A DNA stretch of 64,000 nt from an uncultured Opitutales bacterium (GTDB lineage Bacteria > Verrucomicrobiota > Verrucomicrobiia > Opitutales > Seribacteraceae), in the NCBI GenBank assembly GCA_943789375.1, contig CALSTX010000003.1, forward strand, positions 62,001-126,000, written 5' to 3'. The notes under the pieces were generated by a model. That model was not told the DNA's origin, searched no databases, and worked only from the letters and a program-made list of their open reading frames with translations. Positions 9,170 through 18,130 of the stretch are shown piece after piece. The translations under genes were made by a program, and so were the position numbers. The number at the start of each line of letters is the position of its first letter. Position 1 is the first letter of the stretch.

Positions 9170-9985
9170 TCACTTCACAGGTTTACCCTGCTTCCACATA
9201 CCTTTAAAAGTCACCAAGCCGTTTGAAGAAAAGGATGTACCCATTCCATCTTCCAAACCATATTTGAAGTTGCCAATGTAAGATGTTCCATTTGAGTTGG
9301 TCCAATGACCATAACCATGGGGGATGTGATTGCGCATTTTTCCCCTAAAAGTGGATCCATCTTGTAGGGTAACTGTAGAGGATTTTGATACTGATTTTTT
9401 TGGATGATTATATTCAAAAGTTGGTATTCTTAAGATTCTTTTTTTTAATTCATTCATTGTGTCAGGAATGTTTTGTGCCACTACTTGCGGTATCATCCTT
9501 TTGAGTCGTTCAAAGCTTTCTGTTGAGGCTTTATCAGGGCCTCTATCTGAAGATAATTTGTAGGCAGCTAAAGCTAGTAATATTTTACCGTCTTGTTCGT
9601 AGACTCGACCTAAATTAAGCAAGATTTGGTCACCCCCATAAGCTATGGCTTTAATATACCATTCTTCAGCTTTGGTTAAGTTGATAGATGTTCCAATTCC
9701 ATTTTTGTATACATTACCAAGGTATTGACAAGCTGTGATATTACCTTGATTACCTGCTTTCTTCATCCAGTACAAGGCATCTTGTCGTTTGTTGGGAGAG
9801 ACAACAGATAAGGAAAATCCAACAGACAATTGGGCATCAATGTCGCCCTGCCTTGCAAGTTCAATTTTCTCACTGTTTCCGTAAAGGGTGGCAACCAAAA
9901 GTTGCAATCCCCAAAGTAAACTTGATTTAGTCAGAGCTAAAGATACGACCGAAAATTCCTTTTTTATTGGTAACAGGTTTACCAT
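9170..9985 (-). CDS. Sel1-like/MORN repeat protein, probably exported
   Basis: Last gene of the four-gene envelope cassette. After a hydrophobic N-terminal stretch (LTKSSLLWGLQLLVATLYG) that looks like a signal sequence, it has Sel1/TPR-like helical repeats (for example DALYWMKKAGNQGNITACQ and KAEEWYIKAIAYGG), a linker, then C-terminal MORN-type repeats (GYGHWTNSNGTSYIGNFKYG and GMGTSFSSNGLVTFKGMWKQ). Such repeats mediate protein or membrane contacts; no enzymatic motif is seen. The ORF track begins at a TTG (10048) deep inside the FecR-like gene; I prefer ATG 9985, which still overlaps that gene by about 59 nt, and the true start may be even later. Function unknown. Confidence 0.65.
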   Translation of the reverse strand: MVNLLPIKKEFSVVSLALTKSSLLWGLQLLVATLYGNSEKIELARQGDIDAQLSVGFSLSVVSPNKRQDALYWMKKAGNQGNITACQYLGNVYKNGIGTSINLTKAEEWYIKAIAYGGDQILLNLGRVYEQDGKILLALAAYKLSSDRGPDKASTESFERLKRMIPQVVAQNIPDTMNELKKRILRIPTFEYNHPKKSVSKSSTVTLQDGSTFRGKMRNHIPHGYGHWTNSNGTSYIGNFKYGLEDGMGTSFSSNGLVTFKGMWKQGKPVK

Positions 9986-10718
9986 TACTTTTCTTGGCTG
10001 AGCCAAATCTCCACAGTTCCAAGTTTTCATTTGTTGTGGCATCTCCAATCAGGGCATCATACTTACCTTTCAATTTCAATTCTTGTATGTAAATAGCTAA
10101 CCCCATCTTTTTAAAAGTAGGTAAAGATGTTGGGTAAGAATTAACAAGCCGGCTCGATTTCAAAAGTAACATAATATCAATATCGTAAGCATCACCAAAG
10201 TAAGTTGGTTTTCCAAGAACGAGCACCATGCGGCCTCCAATAATTTCTTTAGTACCACCTTTAGCTGTAGTTATTGTACCTTTTCCTTCAAGTGGGATAA
10301 ATTTGAATCCACCATTTTTTGTTGCTTCTAGGATAATGGTGCCACGACCGTTAAAAGTTGCATTGGATTCTCTTGTTGAAAATTTAATGCTTTGTGCATG
10401 TTCAGTACAAAAAAGTAAGCTTCCAGAGTGCAGCCAGAAATCTGTATTAGAACGCCATGTTCCCATGCTGTCTCGTCCAAGCCTCCAGTAATTTTTGGGC
10501 GTTATTGATTCTAGTCTTCCTTGTACACCTGTAGCAATGAGAAGATTTTTTGTTAGACTAGTATTTACATCAATAAGGTAGGGATCAAATTTGTCTTTGT
10601 CGCTTAAATTAACTGCATCTATGCGGCCATATTTATAAGTAATTTTTGGTGATGATGCTGATAAAAAAAAAGCCGCTGTTGAAACAGCGGCAATTAATGA
10701 AATTTTAATGTAGATCAA
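9927..10718 (-). CDS. FecR-domain-like exported protein
   Basis: A 263-residue protein with an N-terminal signal sequence (IKISLIAAVSTAAFFLSASS). The middle resembles a FecR-type domain: WLHSGSLLFCTE, FSTRESNATFNGRGTIILEA and GKGTITTAKGGTKEIIGGR are the strand-rich segments that carry GS.L and threshold-like beta turns in this family. The classical FecR relays iron-siderophore signals to a sigma factor, but no sigma factor or TonB receptor is nearby, so a signalling role is not supported here. It starts at TTG 10718 one base after the stop of the beta-barrel gene, and its end overlaps the next gene, implying translational coupling. Confidence 0.6.
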   Translation of the reverse strand: MIYIKISLIAAVSTAAFFLSASSPKITYKYGRIDAVNLSDKDKFDPYLIDVNTSLTKNLLIATGVQGRLESITPKNYWRLGRDSMGTWRSNTDFWLHSGSLLFCTEHAQSIKFSTRESNATFNGRGTIILEATKNGGFKFIPLEGKGTITTAKGGTKEIIGGRMVLVLGKPTYFGDAYDIDIMLLLKSSRLVNSYPTSLPTFKKMGLAIYIQELKLKGKYDALIGDATTNENLELWRFGSAKKSNGKPVTNKKGIFGRIFSSD

Positions 10719-10719
10719 T

Positions 10720-11736
10720 TTAGAAACTAGCTGTTAGGCTTAAGCCTGCACCCAAATCAAACTTCTTGAAATCGTACAGCGAATCGTAAGAATCTCCAGC
10801 TTCGTCATTACCATCAGAAACTCTTTTGGAATAATCAGAATTGAGAGAAAGTTCAAATGAATCACTGATAGGGTATTGGATAAGTACTCCGATATTCTGA
10901 AGAACATCGGTTCTGTCAAAATTGAAACCATTGTCATACTTTCTGTATGAAACTGAGTATGTTGGCGTGATAGTTAATGTTTCTAATGAGTAGATTATGG
11001 AATATCTAAGGGTGGCATCTATGTGATCAAGTTCGTCTTCTGTATGTGAGCTTGAGGTTGGGCCGTCTGCATCCTCAATATCGCCATAGTGAGAACCAAC
11101 TGAAGCATCTAATACACCAAGCAAATTATCTGACAAAGGGTAGGCTTTTGTTACACCAACACTAGGATAAAACTCCTTGTACTCCTCTGTGTCGCTTTCA
11201 ACACTACGGTCATTTGAGTACATTACTCCGGCTCGGAAGGCCCAACCACTCTCGTGTTGTAGCAGGAATAGTAAATATGCAGTTGTGGTGTTGTGATTTA
11301 GTACACTTAAGTCTGGTATTGCTTCATTAGAGTTTTTGTAGGTGTAATCTGTCATCGCCCATGCACCGCCGACAAAAGGAGTGAGTACAGATGAATCAAG
11401 ATCATAAACACCAAGCTTGGCCATACCATGAAATTTATTTACCCAAACAGCATCAGCTTGTTGGTCTAAAACACCTGGGGCACCAAGCGGATTTTGTTTG
11501 TAAGCTATATTACTGTCGTAGCCGAAGGAAGCAGAAAAACCAGATTTTTTGAGCAACAATGGTCGCTGAGCTCCTGTATCGGACGATTCAACATCTGAGC
11601 TGGTTACTTTACTGCTTTTTTGAGCAGATTCAGCAACTGGAGATGGTAGAGATCTACTGGTTGAATCGACACGAGACTGGGTTTGGCCGTATGTAACGAG
11701 AGCAGATAAAAGTAAAAGAGAAATATGAGTGTTCAT
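10720..11736 (-). CDS. Outer-membrane beta-barrel protein
   Basis: A 338-residue protein with a signal peptide (MNTHISLLLLSALVTYGQTQ), a low-complexity Ser-rich linker to about residue 55, then alternating amphipathic strands (FSASFGYDSNIAY, GWAFRAGVMYSND, LTITPTYSVSYRKYD), ending in SLTASF with the terminal Phe expected for Bam-inserted outer-membrane proteins. This indicates a Gram-negative envelope. It lies between the large secreted protein and the FecR-like gene on the same strand, suggesting that the products act together at the cell surface. The specific role (porin, anchor or exporter) cannot be read from the sequence. Confidence 0.75.
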   Translation of the reverse strand: MNTHISLLLLSALVTYGQTQSRVDSTSRSLPSPVAESAQKSSKVTSSDVESSDTGAQRPLLLKKSGFSASFGYDSNIAYKQNPLGAPGVLDQQADAVWVNKFHGMAKLGVYDLDSSVLTPFVGGAWAMTDYTYKNSNEAIPDLSVLNHNTTTAYLLFLLQHESGWAFRAGVMYSNDRSVESDTEEYKEFYPSVGVTKAYPLSDNLLGVLDASVGSHYGDIEDADGPTSSSHTEDELDHIDATLRYSIIYSLETLTITPTYSVSYRKYDNGFNFDRTDVLQNIGVLIQYPISDSFELSLNSDYSKRVSDGNDEAGDSYDSLYDFKKFDLGAGLSLTASF

Positions 11737-11776
11737 TACGATTGGTTTGTAATTATATTTTAAATAAATTGATTAA

Positions 11777-13450
11777 TTATTGGCCTCTGACCTTGATGAA
11801 AGGTGTACCATTAGGCAAAGTGGCGGCAGAGTTGATGTGCCCATCTACTCCGTTAAATTGATTACGAGTCAAGACATCATTGCTTATACCGAGATGCTTA
11901 ACATTGTGAAAATTAACTGCTCCACTTGTGATAGATTTACTATCTGAATTATTAATGGAAAGAGCACCATTTTGACTTCTGAGCATTATATCAGCCGTGG
12001 AAGGGAAGGAGGTATTTTTAATATGTATAGTTTTAGATTCCATGTATATATCATCGATTCTTCCAGAAAAATTCAACTGATCGATATTTATCAATTCATT
12101 TGCATAAAGGTAAACATTGTCTGGGTCAGAATTCGAACCGTTTGCAGTTCCAACGGTGAATGTCGATCCACCAGTTATGTTCATTGTACCTAAAGAGCCA
12201 ACGGCAAGATTTCCACCTGTTGAAATGCTTGTGTTAACAAGGTACATGCTATCGCTGCCTGTGTCGCCAGATCCAATTCCTAGATTGGATCCTGTGTACT
12301 CAATGTTGGTGTTTTCGATGAAAACATCATCTGCCGCACCCAGGACTAAAGCGTGATCTTCAACTGTGTTGGAGTTAGTAAACTTGATGTTTCCAGCAGA
12401 TTTTAAATCTTTTGCGGCCCCTATAACAAGCACTTTTCGGTCTGCAGTGGATGCAGCTTTTCCAAGTTCGTTACTCACATCAATAGTGGATTCGCTTCCT
12501 GTTTGACCAAGGGTTAGTGTAGAACCTGCCTTAAGCATAACATTCGATAAAGGAACATTGAGCACGCTTGATGGGGTGTCTTCAGTCGAGAATGATCTTG
12601 AACCCGTTAATGTTGAAAGAAATCCGAGATAGTCGCTTGTTGAATTTTGTACTAGTGATGATAGAGTAGAATCTCCTGTGTACGAGTAATTTGCCCCCAA
12701 GACATTACTGGCGAGGTTTTCTCCATTCGAACCTAACGCACCGTATGCAGAGAGTAAGCGGATGAATGCTGTATTGTAACCAGTTGCTGATAAACTAGCT
12801 ACCGAAATAGTTGATGCTGGCAATGTGGTTGTAAGGACCCTGTCAGTCAGAACTGTGGATGCTAATGTGAGGGCACTAGTAAATTGAGAGTCTTTAGAAT
12901 AAGTAGATGCGTATCTTGACAGGGCAAGCAACTCAGCGTCATTAATTAGCAGCAATGGGTCTGCAACTTGGTCAGCGTACTGTGCTTTGGCGGCGGCTAA
13001 GGTATCTTCCAGTGATTTCCCCTCGTGTTCCGGATCTCTGAGGAAATCAGCATAGAGTTCTGCATCGTCAAGAGAGTGGCCCTTCCTGAGTAAATCACCG
13101 TACTCTTTGGCATCATGAATGCCAATCCCGGTAACTAATAAATCGTGGTGCATTTTGAAATCTTTAATACTTCCACCGCTTTTAAGGGATTCGGTGTATT
13201 TATCTTTCAATGTATCAAGACCGCCATCCAAGGCTTTTAGTGATTCATGGGTGTACCCGAGCTTGTGAATTGCGATGTGTAATACTCGAAGCTTGTGATT
13301 AGCTTGTGCAGACTTTGGGGCTCCTTTGCTCGGTGCTGAAACAGAACCTGTTGAGGATGCAGCAGCTGCATCATCGCCCTCTTGACCGAATATGAGAGTG
13401 CTGGAGAGAACCAAAGATAGAGAAGTAAGTAGGTATTTGGAGAGTTTCAT
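11777..13450 (-). CDS. Large secreted beta-repeat protein, adhesin-like
   Basis: First gene of the envelope cassette. From ATG 13450 it has a clean signal peptide (MKLSKYLLTSLSLVLSSTLIFGQ). The track start at 13480 is a TTG ten codons earlier. Residues about 60-190 are helical and charged (LRVLHIAIHKLGYTHESLKA, DLLRKGHSLDDAELYADFL), possibly a separate domain. The remainder is Ser/Thr/Asn/Gly-rich with irregular strand-turn repeats (LVLGAADDVFIENTNIEY, YLVNTSISTGGNLAVGSLG, IYMESKTIHIKNTSF) that resemble filamentous-haemagglutinin-like right-handed beta-helix proteins. There is no cell-wall anchor and no autotransporter barrel; the barrel encoded next door may do that job. Function unknown. 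Confidence 0.65.
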   Translation of the reverse strand: MKLSKYLLTSLSLVLSSTLIFGQEGDDAAAASSTGSVSAPSKGAPKSAQANHKLRVLHIAIHKLGYTHESLKALDGGLDTLKDKYTESLKSGGSIKDFKMHHDLLVTGIGIHDAKEYGDLLRKGHSLDDAELYADFLRDPEHEGKSLEDTLAAAKAQYADQVADPLLLINDAELLALSRYASTYSKDSQFTSALTLASTVLTDRVLTTTLPASTISVASLSATGYNTAFIRLLSAYGALGSNGENLASNVLGANYSYTGDSTLSSLVQNSTSDYLGFLSTLTGSRSFSTEDTPSSVLNVPLSNVMLKAGSTLTLGQTGSESTIDVSNELGKAASTADRKVLVIGAAKDLKSAGNIKFTNSNTVEDHALVLGAADDVFIENTNIEYTGSNLGIGSGDTGSDSMYLVNTSISTGGNLAVGSLGTMNITGGSTFTVGTANGSNSDPDNVYLYANELINIDQLNFSGRIDDIYMESKTIHIKNTSFPSTADIMLRSQNGALSINNSDSKSITSGAVNFHNVKHLGISNDVLTRNQFNGVDGHINSAATLPNGTPFIKVRGQ

Positions 13451-13484
13451 GGTAGGATTGTTTCTAAAGTATTTTCTCAATCTA

Positions 13485-13524
13485 TGAAAAATTTTAATTC
13501 CAACAAGCTTTTTCTGTTAGAATT
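13485..13524 (-). terminator. Candidate intrinsic terminator after tRNA-Leu
   Basis: On the minus strand AATTCTAACA, 9 nt, TGTTGGAATT form a 10-bp stem (one U-G pair), followed by AAAATTTTTTCAT. It sits between tRNA-Leu and the secreted-protein gene, so it could end the tRNA transcript. An operator for the downstream cassette is the alternative. Confidence 0.45.
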
Positions 13525-13569
13525 CAAAAAATACAAGTAGAATAGTGTATGATGTTTTTAAAATATTCG

Positions 13570-13656
13570 TGGTGCCGAGGGCGAGATTTGAACTCGCACA
13601 TCTTTGCAGATACTAGATTCTGAGTCTAGCGCGTCTACCAATTCCGCCACCCCGGC
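13570..13656 (-). tRNA. tRNA-Leu (anticodon CAG)
   Basis: On the minus strand the acceptor GCCGGGG pairs with the CCTCGGC region (one G-U) and the gene encodes ACCA. The anticodon stem CTAGA/TCTAG encloses CTCAGAA, giving CAG. The long variable arm (TATCTGCAAAGATG) and GTTCAAATC T loop are typical of class II tRNA-Leu. Confidence 0.95.
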
Positions 13657-13701
13657 AATCCCAAGAAGTTAAATGTACAATACAAATAGTGCGAGTAAAA
13701 A

Positions 13702-14367
13702 TCAGTTGATTAATTTACCAATTGTGTTTTTCCGGCTACCATTTGCTAGTTTCCTCAAAAAAACATCTTGGTCTGGTGTATCTTCCTCGTCTAACAAGTC
13801 AACCGGATCAAATACATGTGTTACCCTTCTTGGCGAGTGAGAAAATATTTGATTAATCGGAGGCTCCTTTTTTGCACTCAAAATATAGGTTTCCATTGGA
13901 TAGCGCTTTGTTTTGTACTTTTCAATAAGCTGTGAAACTAGTGAGCCATTTGTATTGGTTCGATTGGAAAAACAGATGGCATCAGAAAAATGGGCTACCC
14001 CATCGAACCAGGCATTGAAATTATTCGATCCAATGAGATGAGAGTCAATAAGGGATATTACCCTGCAGAGCTTGAGTTGTGGGTTTTCATTCAACAATGC
14101 AATGCTGGCTTCGATTTGGTCAGCAAGATCAAATTCATTGCAAAGAAAGAGAAACCATTCATTTGCTGCTAATTGGCTGGGGTTTTCAATTTGAATTTCA
14201 TCATCTTGCATGAACCAAGTGAGAAAAGGAAGTTTGGATGTCGGGGTACTCTCGGGAAACAGGCAAAGTGAGCTTTGTTTTCCCTGATCTTTGTTGAGAA
14301 TCAAGGAAAGTACCTTCTCGTCACCAGAGTTTGGAGTTCTGATAATTAAATATAAATCGCCTTCCAT
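13702..14367 (-). CDS. Hypothetical protein with faint G3E GTPase resemblance
   Basis: A 221-residue cytoplasmic-looking protein without signal or membrane segments. I do not recognise a confident family. The middle (LCNEFDLADQIEASIALL, LCRVISLIDSHLI, VAHFSDAICFSNRTN) follows the spacing of G3E/CobW GTPases, where these positions hold the E..G.ADP, VDA and NKxD elements, but there is no P-loop and NKxD is replaced by SNRTN. If related, it has lost nucleotide chemistry. It starts 8 nt after the aroC stop on the same strand and is probably translated from the same mRNA. Confidence 0.5.
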   Translation of the reverse strand: MEGDLYLIIRTPNSGDEKVLSLILNKDQGKQSSLCLFPESTPTSKLPFLTWFMQDDEIQIENPSQLAANEWFLFLCNEFDLADQIEASIALLNENPQLKLCRVISLIDSHLIGSNNFNAWFDGVAHFSDAICFSNRTNTNGSLVSQLIEKYKTKRYPMETYILSAKKEPPINQIFSHSPRRVTHVFDPVDLLDEEDTPDQDVFLRKLANGSRKNTIGKLIN

Positions 14368-14375
14368 GTTGATGG

Positions 14376-15476
14376 TTACAAATCGTTAAAGGATTCGCAC
14401 TGAGCTACATGCCGCATTTTGTGGTCGATCAGAACAAGGGCAGTCATTGCCTCAACGATGGGCACGGCTCGTGGTAATACGCAGGGGTCATGCCTGCCTC
14501 GGCCCATTAGTTCGGTTTCATTTCCTTGGTTATCTACTGTTTTTTGAATCTGCAGTACAGTGGCAGTTGGTTTAAATGCCACCCTAAAGAAAAGTTCCTC
14601 GCCATTGGTTATCCCTCCCTGAACCCCTCCGGAGTTATTAGTTTTCGTGGAAACTTGACCATCTCGACTTTCAAATAAGTCGTTGTGCTCGGAGCCTTTG
14701 AGCAGAGTTCCTTCAAACCCGCTGCCTATTTCAAAGGCTTTGGTGGCGGGCAGAGACAGCATTGCTTTGGCTAAATCTGCTTCGATCCGGTCAAAAACAG
14801 GTGCACCTAAGCCAACGGGCAAACCATTTACTCTGCACGAGATTGAACCGCCGACTGAATCCCCTGCTTTTTTTACTTCCAATATACGGTCTTCCATTAA
14901 CTTGGCAGTTTGAGGGTGAGGGCATCGGGTAGGGGAAGCTTCTACCTCATCAAGAGTGGGTGGATTCTCAGTATTTGGGCATTGAATATCATGAATTCTT
15001 TCCACATAGGTGGATATGGAAACATTCATGGTTGTTAGAAGTTTTTGAGCAATGGCTCCTGCGGCAACCCTGGCTATCGTTTCTCTGGCAGATGAACGGC
15101 CTCCTCCTTCGTGATTGCGGATCCCAAATTTGGATTGATAAGTGAAATCGGCATGGGAGGGGCGAAATTTTTCTTTCATTTCGTCATAAGCTTGAGGGCG
15201 GGCATCTTTGTTCCTGACAAGCATGGCGATAGGAGTGCCTAAGGTTTTTCCTTCAAAGACTCCCGATAAAATTTCAACTTGATCAGCTTCGTCTCGTGGA
15301 GTTGTAAGTTTGCTTTGCCCAGGTCTACGACGTTCCAGGAATGGTTGGATATCTGACTCGGAAAGGGGGAGACGCGGAGGGCAGCCATCGACTACGACTC
15401 CGATACCGCCACCATGGCTTTCTCCCCAGGAAGATATTTTAAACAAATTTCCAAACAAATTTCCCATACACTCCAT
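14376..15476 (-). CDS. aroC: Chorismate synthase
   Basis: Last enzyme of the shikimate pathway, converting 5-enolpyruvylshikimate-3-phosphate to chorismate with reduced FMN. Signatures: [23 protein letters not shown] near the N-terminus, [18 protein letters not shown] at about 125-145, [26 protein letters not shown] and [18 protein letters not shown]. The 366-residue length is normal. The track start is ATG 15476; the ATG three codons later (MGNLFGNLF) is equally possible since neither has a good ribosome binding site. Divergent from the SRP RNA/dnaX pair; the hypothetical at 14.4 kb follows closely. Confidence 0.97.
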   Translation of the reverse strand: MECMGNLFGNLFKISSWGESHGGGIGVVVDGCPPRLPLSESDIQPFLERRRPGQSKLTTPRDEADQVEILSGVFEGKTLGTPIAMLVRNKDARPQAYDEMKEKFRPSHADFTYQSKFGIRNHEGGGRSSARETIARVAAGAIAQKLLTTMNVSISTYVERIHDIQCPNTENPPTLDEVEASPTRCPHPQTAKLMEDRILEVKKAGDSVGGSISCRVNGLPVGLGAPVFDRIEADLAKAMLSLPATKAFEIGSGFEGTLLKGSEHNDLFESRDGQVSTKTNNSGGVQGGITNGEELFFRVAFKPTATVLQIQKTVDNQGNETELMGRGRHDPCVLPRAVPIVEAMTALVLIDHKMRHVAQCESFNDL

Positions 15477-15573
15477 ATTTTAAATTCTACCCAATAAGGC
15501 AAAACAATTTCCTTTAGAATGCATGCCTTATTTCTGATTTTATCTCCTGTGCTTTCAATGGGGTGGAATATAT

Positions 15574-15601
15574 TTGCAAGAGATAAAAAGTTTTCTAACA
15601 T
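15574..15601 (+). promoter_or_regulatory. Candidate promoter of SRP RNA
   Basis: TTGCAA (15574-15579) and TAACAT (15596-15601), spaced 16 nt, would start transcription about 7-10 nt downstream, which coincides with the predicted SRP RNA 5' end. Consensus match only. Confidence 0.35.
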
Positions 15602-15610
15602 ATGTAGTCT

Positions 15611-15712
15611 AAGGTCGGGTCCCATGCGACACGTCTCGAACGAACCCCGTCAGGTCCGGAAGGAAGCAGCGGTAGTTATGAGAAGTGTGTGCTGTGGGGT
15701 GCCTGGCCTTTT
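15611..15712 (+). ncRNA. ffs: Small (4.5S-type) signal recognition particle RNA
   Basis: The conserved domain IV core is present: GTCAGGTCCGGAAGGAAGCAGC, split here as GTCAGGTCCGG plus AAGGAAGCAGC, including the GGAA-type tetraloop and the asymmetric bulge bound by Ffh. The ends AAGGTC and GGCCTT pair to close a long hairpin, followed by an eight-T run that looks like the terminator. The RNA guides membrane proteins to the translocon. dnaX starts about 70 nt downstream on the same strand. Confidence 0.93.
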
Positions 15713-15782
15713 TTTTGGTTTGCTTACAAAAAAGTATAATTTTACTTCTTTGGCTTGCCTGAATATCTGTTAGTAAACATTG

Positions 15783-17300
15783 ATGTTAGCTGTGACCAAA
15801 TCATCTTACCAAGTAATCGCAAGGCGTTGGAGACCTAAACAATTTTCTGAATTGGTTGGGCAAGACCATGTGGTGCGCACACTTGGTAATGCCATCGAGA
15901 TGGAGCGTATCGCTCATGCCTACCTTTTTGTCGGACCCAGGGGAACAGGGAAAACTACTTCAGCACGACTTTTTGCAAAGTCCCTAAATTGGGAAGATGG
16001 TCCCTCTTTGGATGTGCCATCTGATTCTGAAATTGGTCAGTCCATCATGGAGGGAAGATGTTTAGATGTTATCGAGATTGATGGTGCTTCCAATAACTCT
16101 GTGGACCAGGTCCGTGATTTGCGGGATGAGTGTCAGTATGCGCCCGCTCAATGCCGGTTTAAGATATATGTTATTGATGAAGTGCATATGTTGAGCCAAG
16201 CCGCTTTTAACGCCTTACTCAAGACTTTGGAAGAACCCCCTTCTCATGTGAAATTTGTTTTTGCAACGACGGAAGCTAACAAAGTCCTTCCGACAATTGT
16301 TTCGAGGTGCCAGCGCTTTGAGTTCCGTTCCATACCCGTAGAATTAATTGTTAGAAAGCTCCAAGAGATTTGTGATAAAGAGGAAATCATGGTTGAGCCA
16401 GAAGCTTTGCAGGCTATTGCCAGAATGGCCCAGGGAGGAATGCGAGATGCACAAAGTATTTTGGATCAGTTGATTTCCTTTTGTGGCACCAAAATTTCGC
16501 AATCAAATGTGTTAGATGTGTATGGCCTTGTGTCTCGCTCCCGTATTGAAAGACTGGGTGATCACATTCTTCAGGGTAAATATGATCTAATTTTAGAAGA
16601 AGCCGATGCTTTTGCCAATGAAGGCGTTGATTTTTACAGAGCATTGCTGGACTTAGCTGATTACATCAGAGAATTTCTGGTCGAAAGCATGAAAACGGAT
16701 AAAGGTTCATATCCTGAGCAAGCAGTCCGCGTTCTGGATGCTTTGAAGGCAGGTGAAGCCCTCGTACGATCTGGTTTATCTGAGAAAACAAATTTTGAAG
16801 TAACTTTACTTCGAGCTGTGGAAGCAGGAAAGTCCCGTTCAATTGACCGGGTTATACGGGAAATCTCGGGGCTCGTACCTGAGGGTAGTAAAAAAAAAAG
16901 TACTGAAGGCGGAGTAAAGAGTATTCAATCCCCGGATAAGCCTCCTATTAACAAGGATCAAAATACCGAGGAAAGTGTGAGCAGGTCTGTTTATGATACG
17001 CCTTCAGATCATGCAAAAGAAGAAGGATCCGTTGTCCAGGAATCTGGGAAGGGATCTAAAGAACCTGGTGCTAATTCTACTGATGTAACCGAGCTTAAAA
17101 AGCTTGAAGCTGAGAGAAATAACCTGGTTATTGAAGCATCTAAGGACCAAGATCTTGAGTCTAAGCGGAGAGTGAAAGATCAAAAACTAATCGATGAAAG
17201 AACTGCAGCTCTACCGGATGGTGTACGAAGAGTTTTGAAAGATAAATTTCGAGCAGATTTTGTTTCAATCGAAAAAATTGATCAGAATCTTTTGATTTAA
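15783..17300 (+). CDS. dnaX: DNA polymerase III subunit gamma/tau
   Basis: ATPase of the clamp loader at the replication fork. The AAA+ core is clear: [15 protein letters not shown], Walker [10 protein letters not shown] (about 52-60), Walker [10 protein letters not shown] (about 131-139), sensor [12 protein letters not shown] and the SRC motif IVSRCQRF. The cysteines that hold the structural zinc in E. coli DnaX are absent: the segment after Walker A reads [20 protein letters not shown]. The C-terminal third (from about 370) is charged and low-complexity, the tau-like tail. The track counts a TTG at 15780; ATG 15783 is the better start. It lies behind the SRP RNA and converges on the bat operon with a 17-nt gap. 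Confidence 0.95.
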   Translation: MLAVTKSSYQVIARRWRPKQFSELVGQDHVVRTLGNAIEMERIAHAYLFVGPRGTGKTTSARLFAKSLNWEDGPSLDVPSDSEIGQSIMEGRCLDVIEIDGASNNSVDQVRDLRDECQYAPAQCRFKIYVIDEVHMLSQAAFNALLKTLEEPPSHVKFVFATTEANKVLPTIVSRCQRFEFRSIPVELIVRKLQEICDKEEIMVEPEALQAIARMAQGGMRDAQSILDQLISFCGTKISQSNVLDVYGLVSRSRIERLGDHILQGKYDLILEEADAFANEGVDFYRALLDLADYIREFLVESMKTDKGSYPEQAVRVLDALKAGEALVRSGLSEKTNFEVTLLRAVEAGKSRSIDRVIREISGLVPEGSKKKSTEGGVKSIQSPDKPPINKDQNTEESVSRSVYDTPSDHAKEEGSVVQESGKGSKEPGANSTDVTELKKLEAERNNLVIEASKDQDLESKRRVKDQKLIDERTAALPDGVRRVLKDKFRADFVSIEKIDQNLLI

Positions 17301-17317
17301 ATTTTATAAAAGAAATC

Positions 17318-18130
17318 TCATTCACTTCGGGTAAGAAATGAGACTGCATCAGATTTTACCCAACCCTTTTTACTGTTGTCTATGCTTTGAACTAAAAACC
17401 ATTTCTGCCCGCTTAAACTTTTGTGTGACTGCAGTAATGAATTGCTAGACAGGTTAAGCCAAAGGCTTTCCCCAGGTTTAACATAGGTATTTGCTGAACT
17501 TCCTGAACCGGCAAACCTGCGAAGGGGAATGTTTTGCGAGGCATTACTTTCGTTTTCATTGATTTCAGTAACAATCACCTCTCTAGTGAGTAAACTTTTA
17601 TTTCCTGTTGATGTGTATGCCCCCCAGAATAAAAAACAAAGAAGAAGGAACCAAATCAAGATGGGGAAAATAAACTTCTTTTGGTTCCAACCCTGAAAAT
17701 ATAAAAAGGCTAGGGCTAAGGCTCCCACCCAGAAAGTAGAAGTCAGTGAAATGATCCAAAAATCGATCGAACTAGAATTTAGGTAAATTGAGAGATCTGT
17801 TTTTGGAAAATTTACTCCTGCAGTTTCTAAAGCGAAGTTTAAATTTTCCTGAAAAGCCCGATTGCCTGGATCTAGTAGCAGTGCTCTTCTGTAATTAAGC
17901 ACGGCTTTACCGTATTTCTCAGTTTTAAAATATAAGTTAGCGAGATTTCCGTGGAGATTGGAAGATTTACTTACTTTGGAAGCCCCTTCATATAAATCAA
18001 TCGCGGTGAGTAAATCGCCAGAGGCTTCTGCGCGAACTGCATCGTAAAATAACTTGTCCTTTGAATTTGCAATTAAACTTTGGGAACCAATGAAGCAAAG
18101 AACTACTAAGGTTGAAATAAATCGTGTCAT
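17318..18130 (-). CDS. batE: BatE-like TPR and SH3 membrane protein
   Basis: Last gene of the bat operon. Signal peptide (TRFISTLVVLCFIGSQSLIA), TPR-type helices at about 25-95 (SSNLHGNLANLYFKTEKYGK, AVLNYRRALLLDPGN), two membrane segments (WIISLTSTFWVGALALAFLYF and FIFPILIWFLLLCFLFWGA), then a C-terminal bacterial SH3-like domain (ESLWLNLSSNSLL, KWFLVQSIDNSKKGWVKS). This is the usual layout of BatE proteins, whose exact role in aerotolerance is unsettled. The ATG overlaps the batD stop by four bases (ATGA). Confidence 0.8.
   Translation of the reverse strand: MTRFISTLVVLCFIGSQSLIANSKDKLFYDAVRAEASGDLLTAIDLYEGASKVSKSSNLHGNLANLYFKTEKYGKAVLNYRRALLLDPGNRAFQENLNFALETAGVNFPKTDLSIYLNSSSIDFWIISLTSTFWVGALALAFLYFQGWNQKKFIFPILIWFLLLCFLFWGAYTSTGNKSLLTREVIVTEINENESNASQNIPLRRFAGSGSSANTYVKPGESLWLNLSSNSLLQSHKSLSGQKWFLVQSIDNSKKGWVKSDAVSFLTRSE

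Noticed and set aside
9927-10718. Classical FecI-FecR-FecA iron signalling locus
   Set aside because: No ECF sigma factor or TonB-dependent receptor lies nearby, and the barrel is only about 338 residues with no plug domain.
17311-17343. Hairpin TCTCATT/AATGAGA as dnaX-batE bidirectional terminator
   Set aside because: The stem has a 14-nt imperfect loop, lies largely in the batE coding end and has no T-run.
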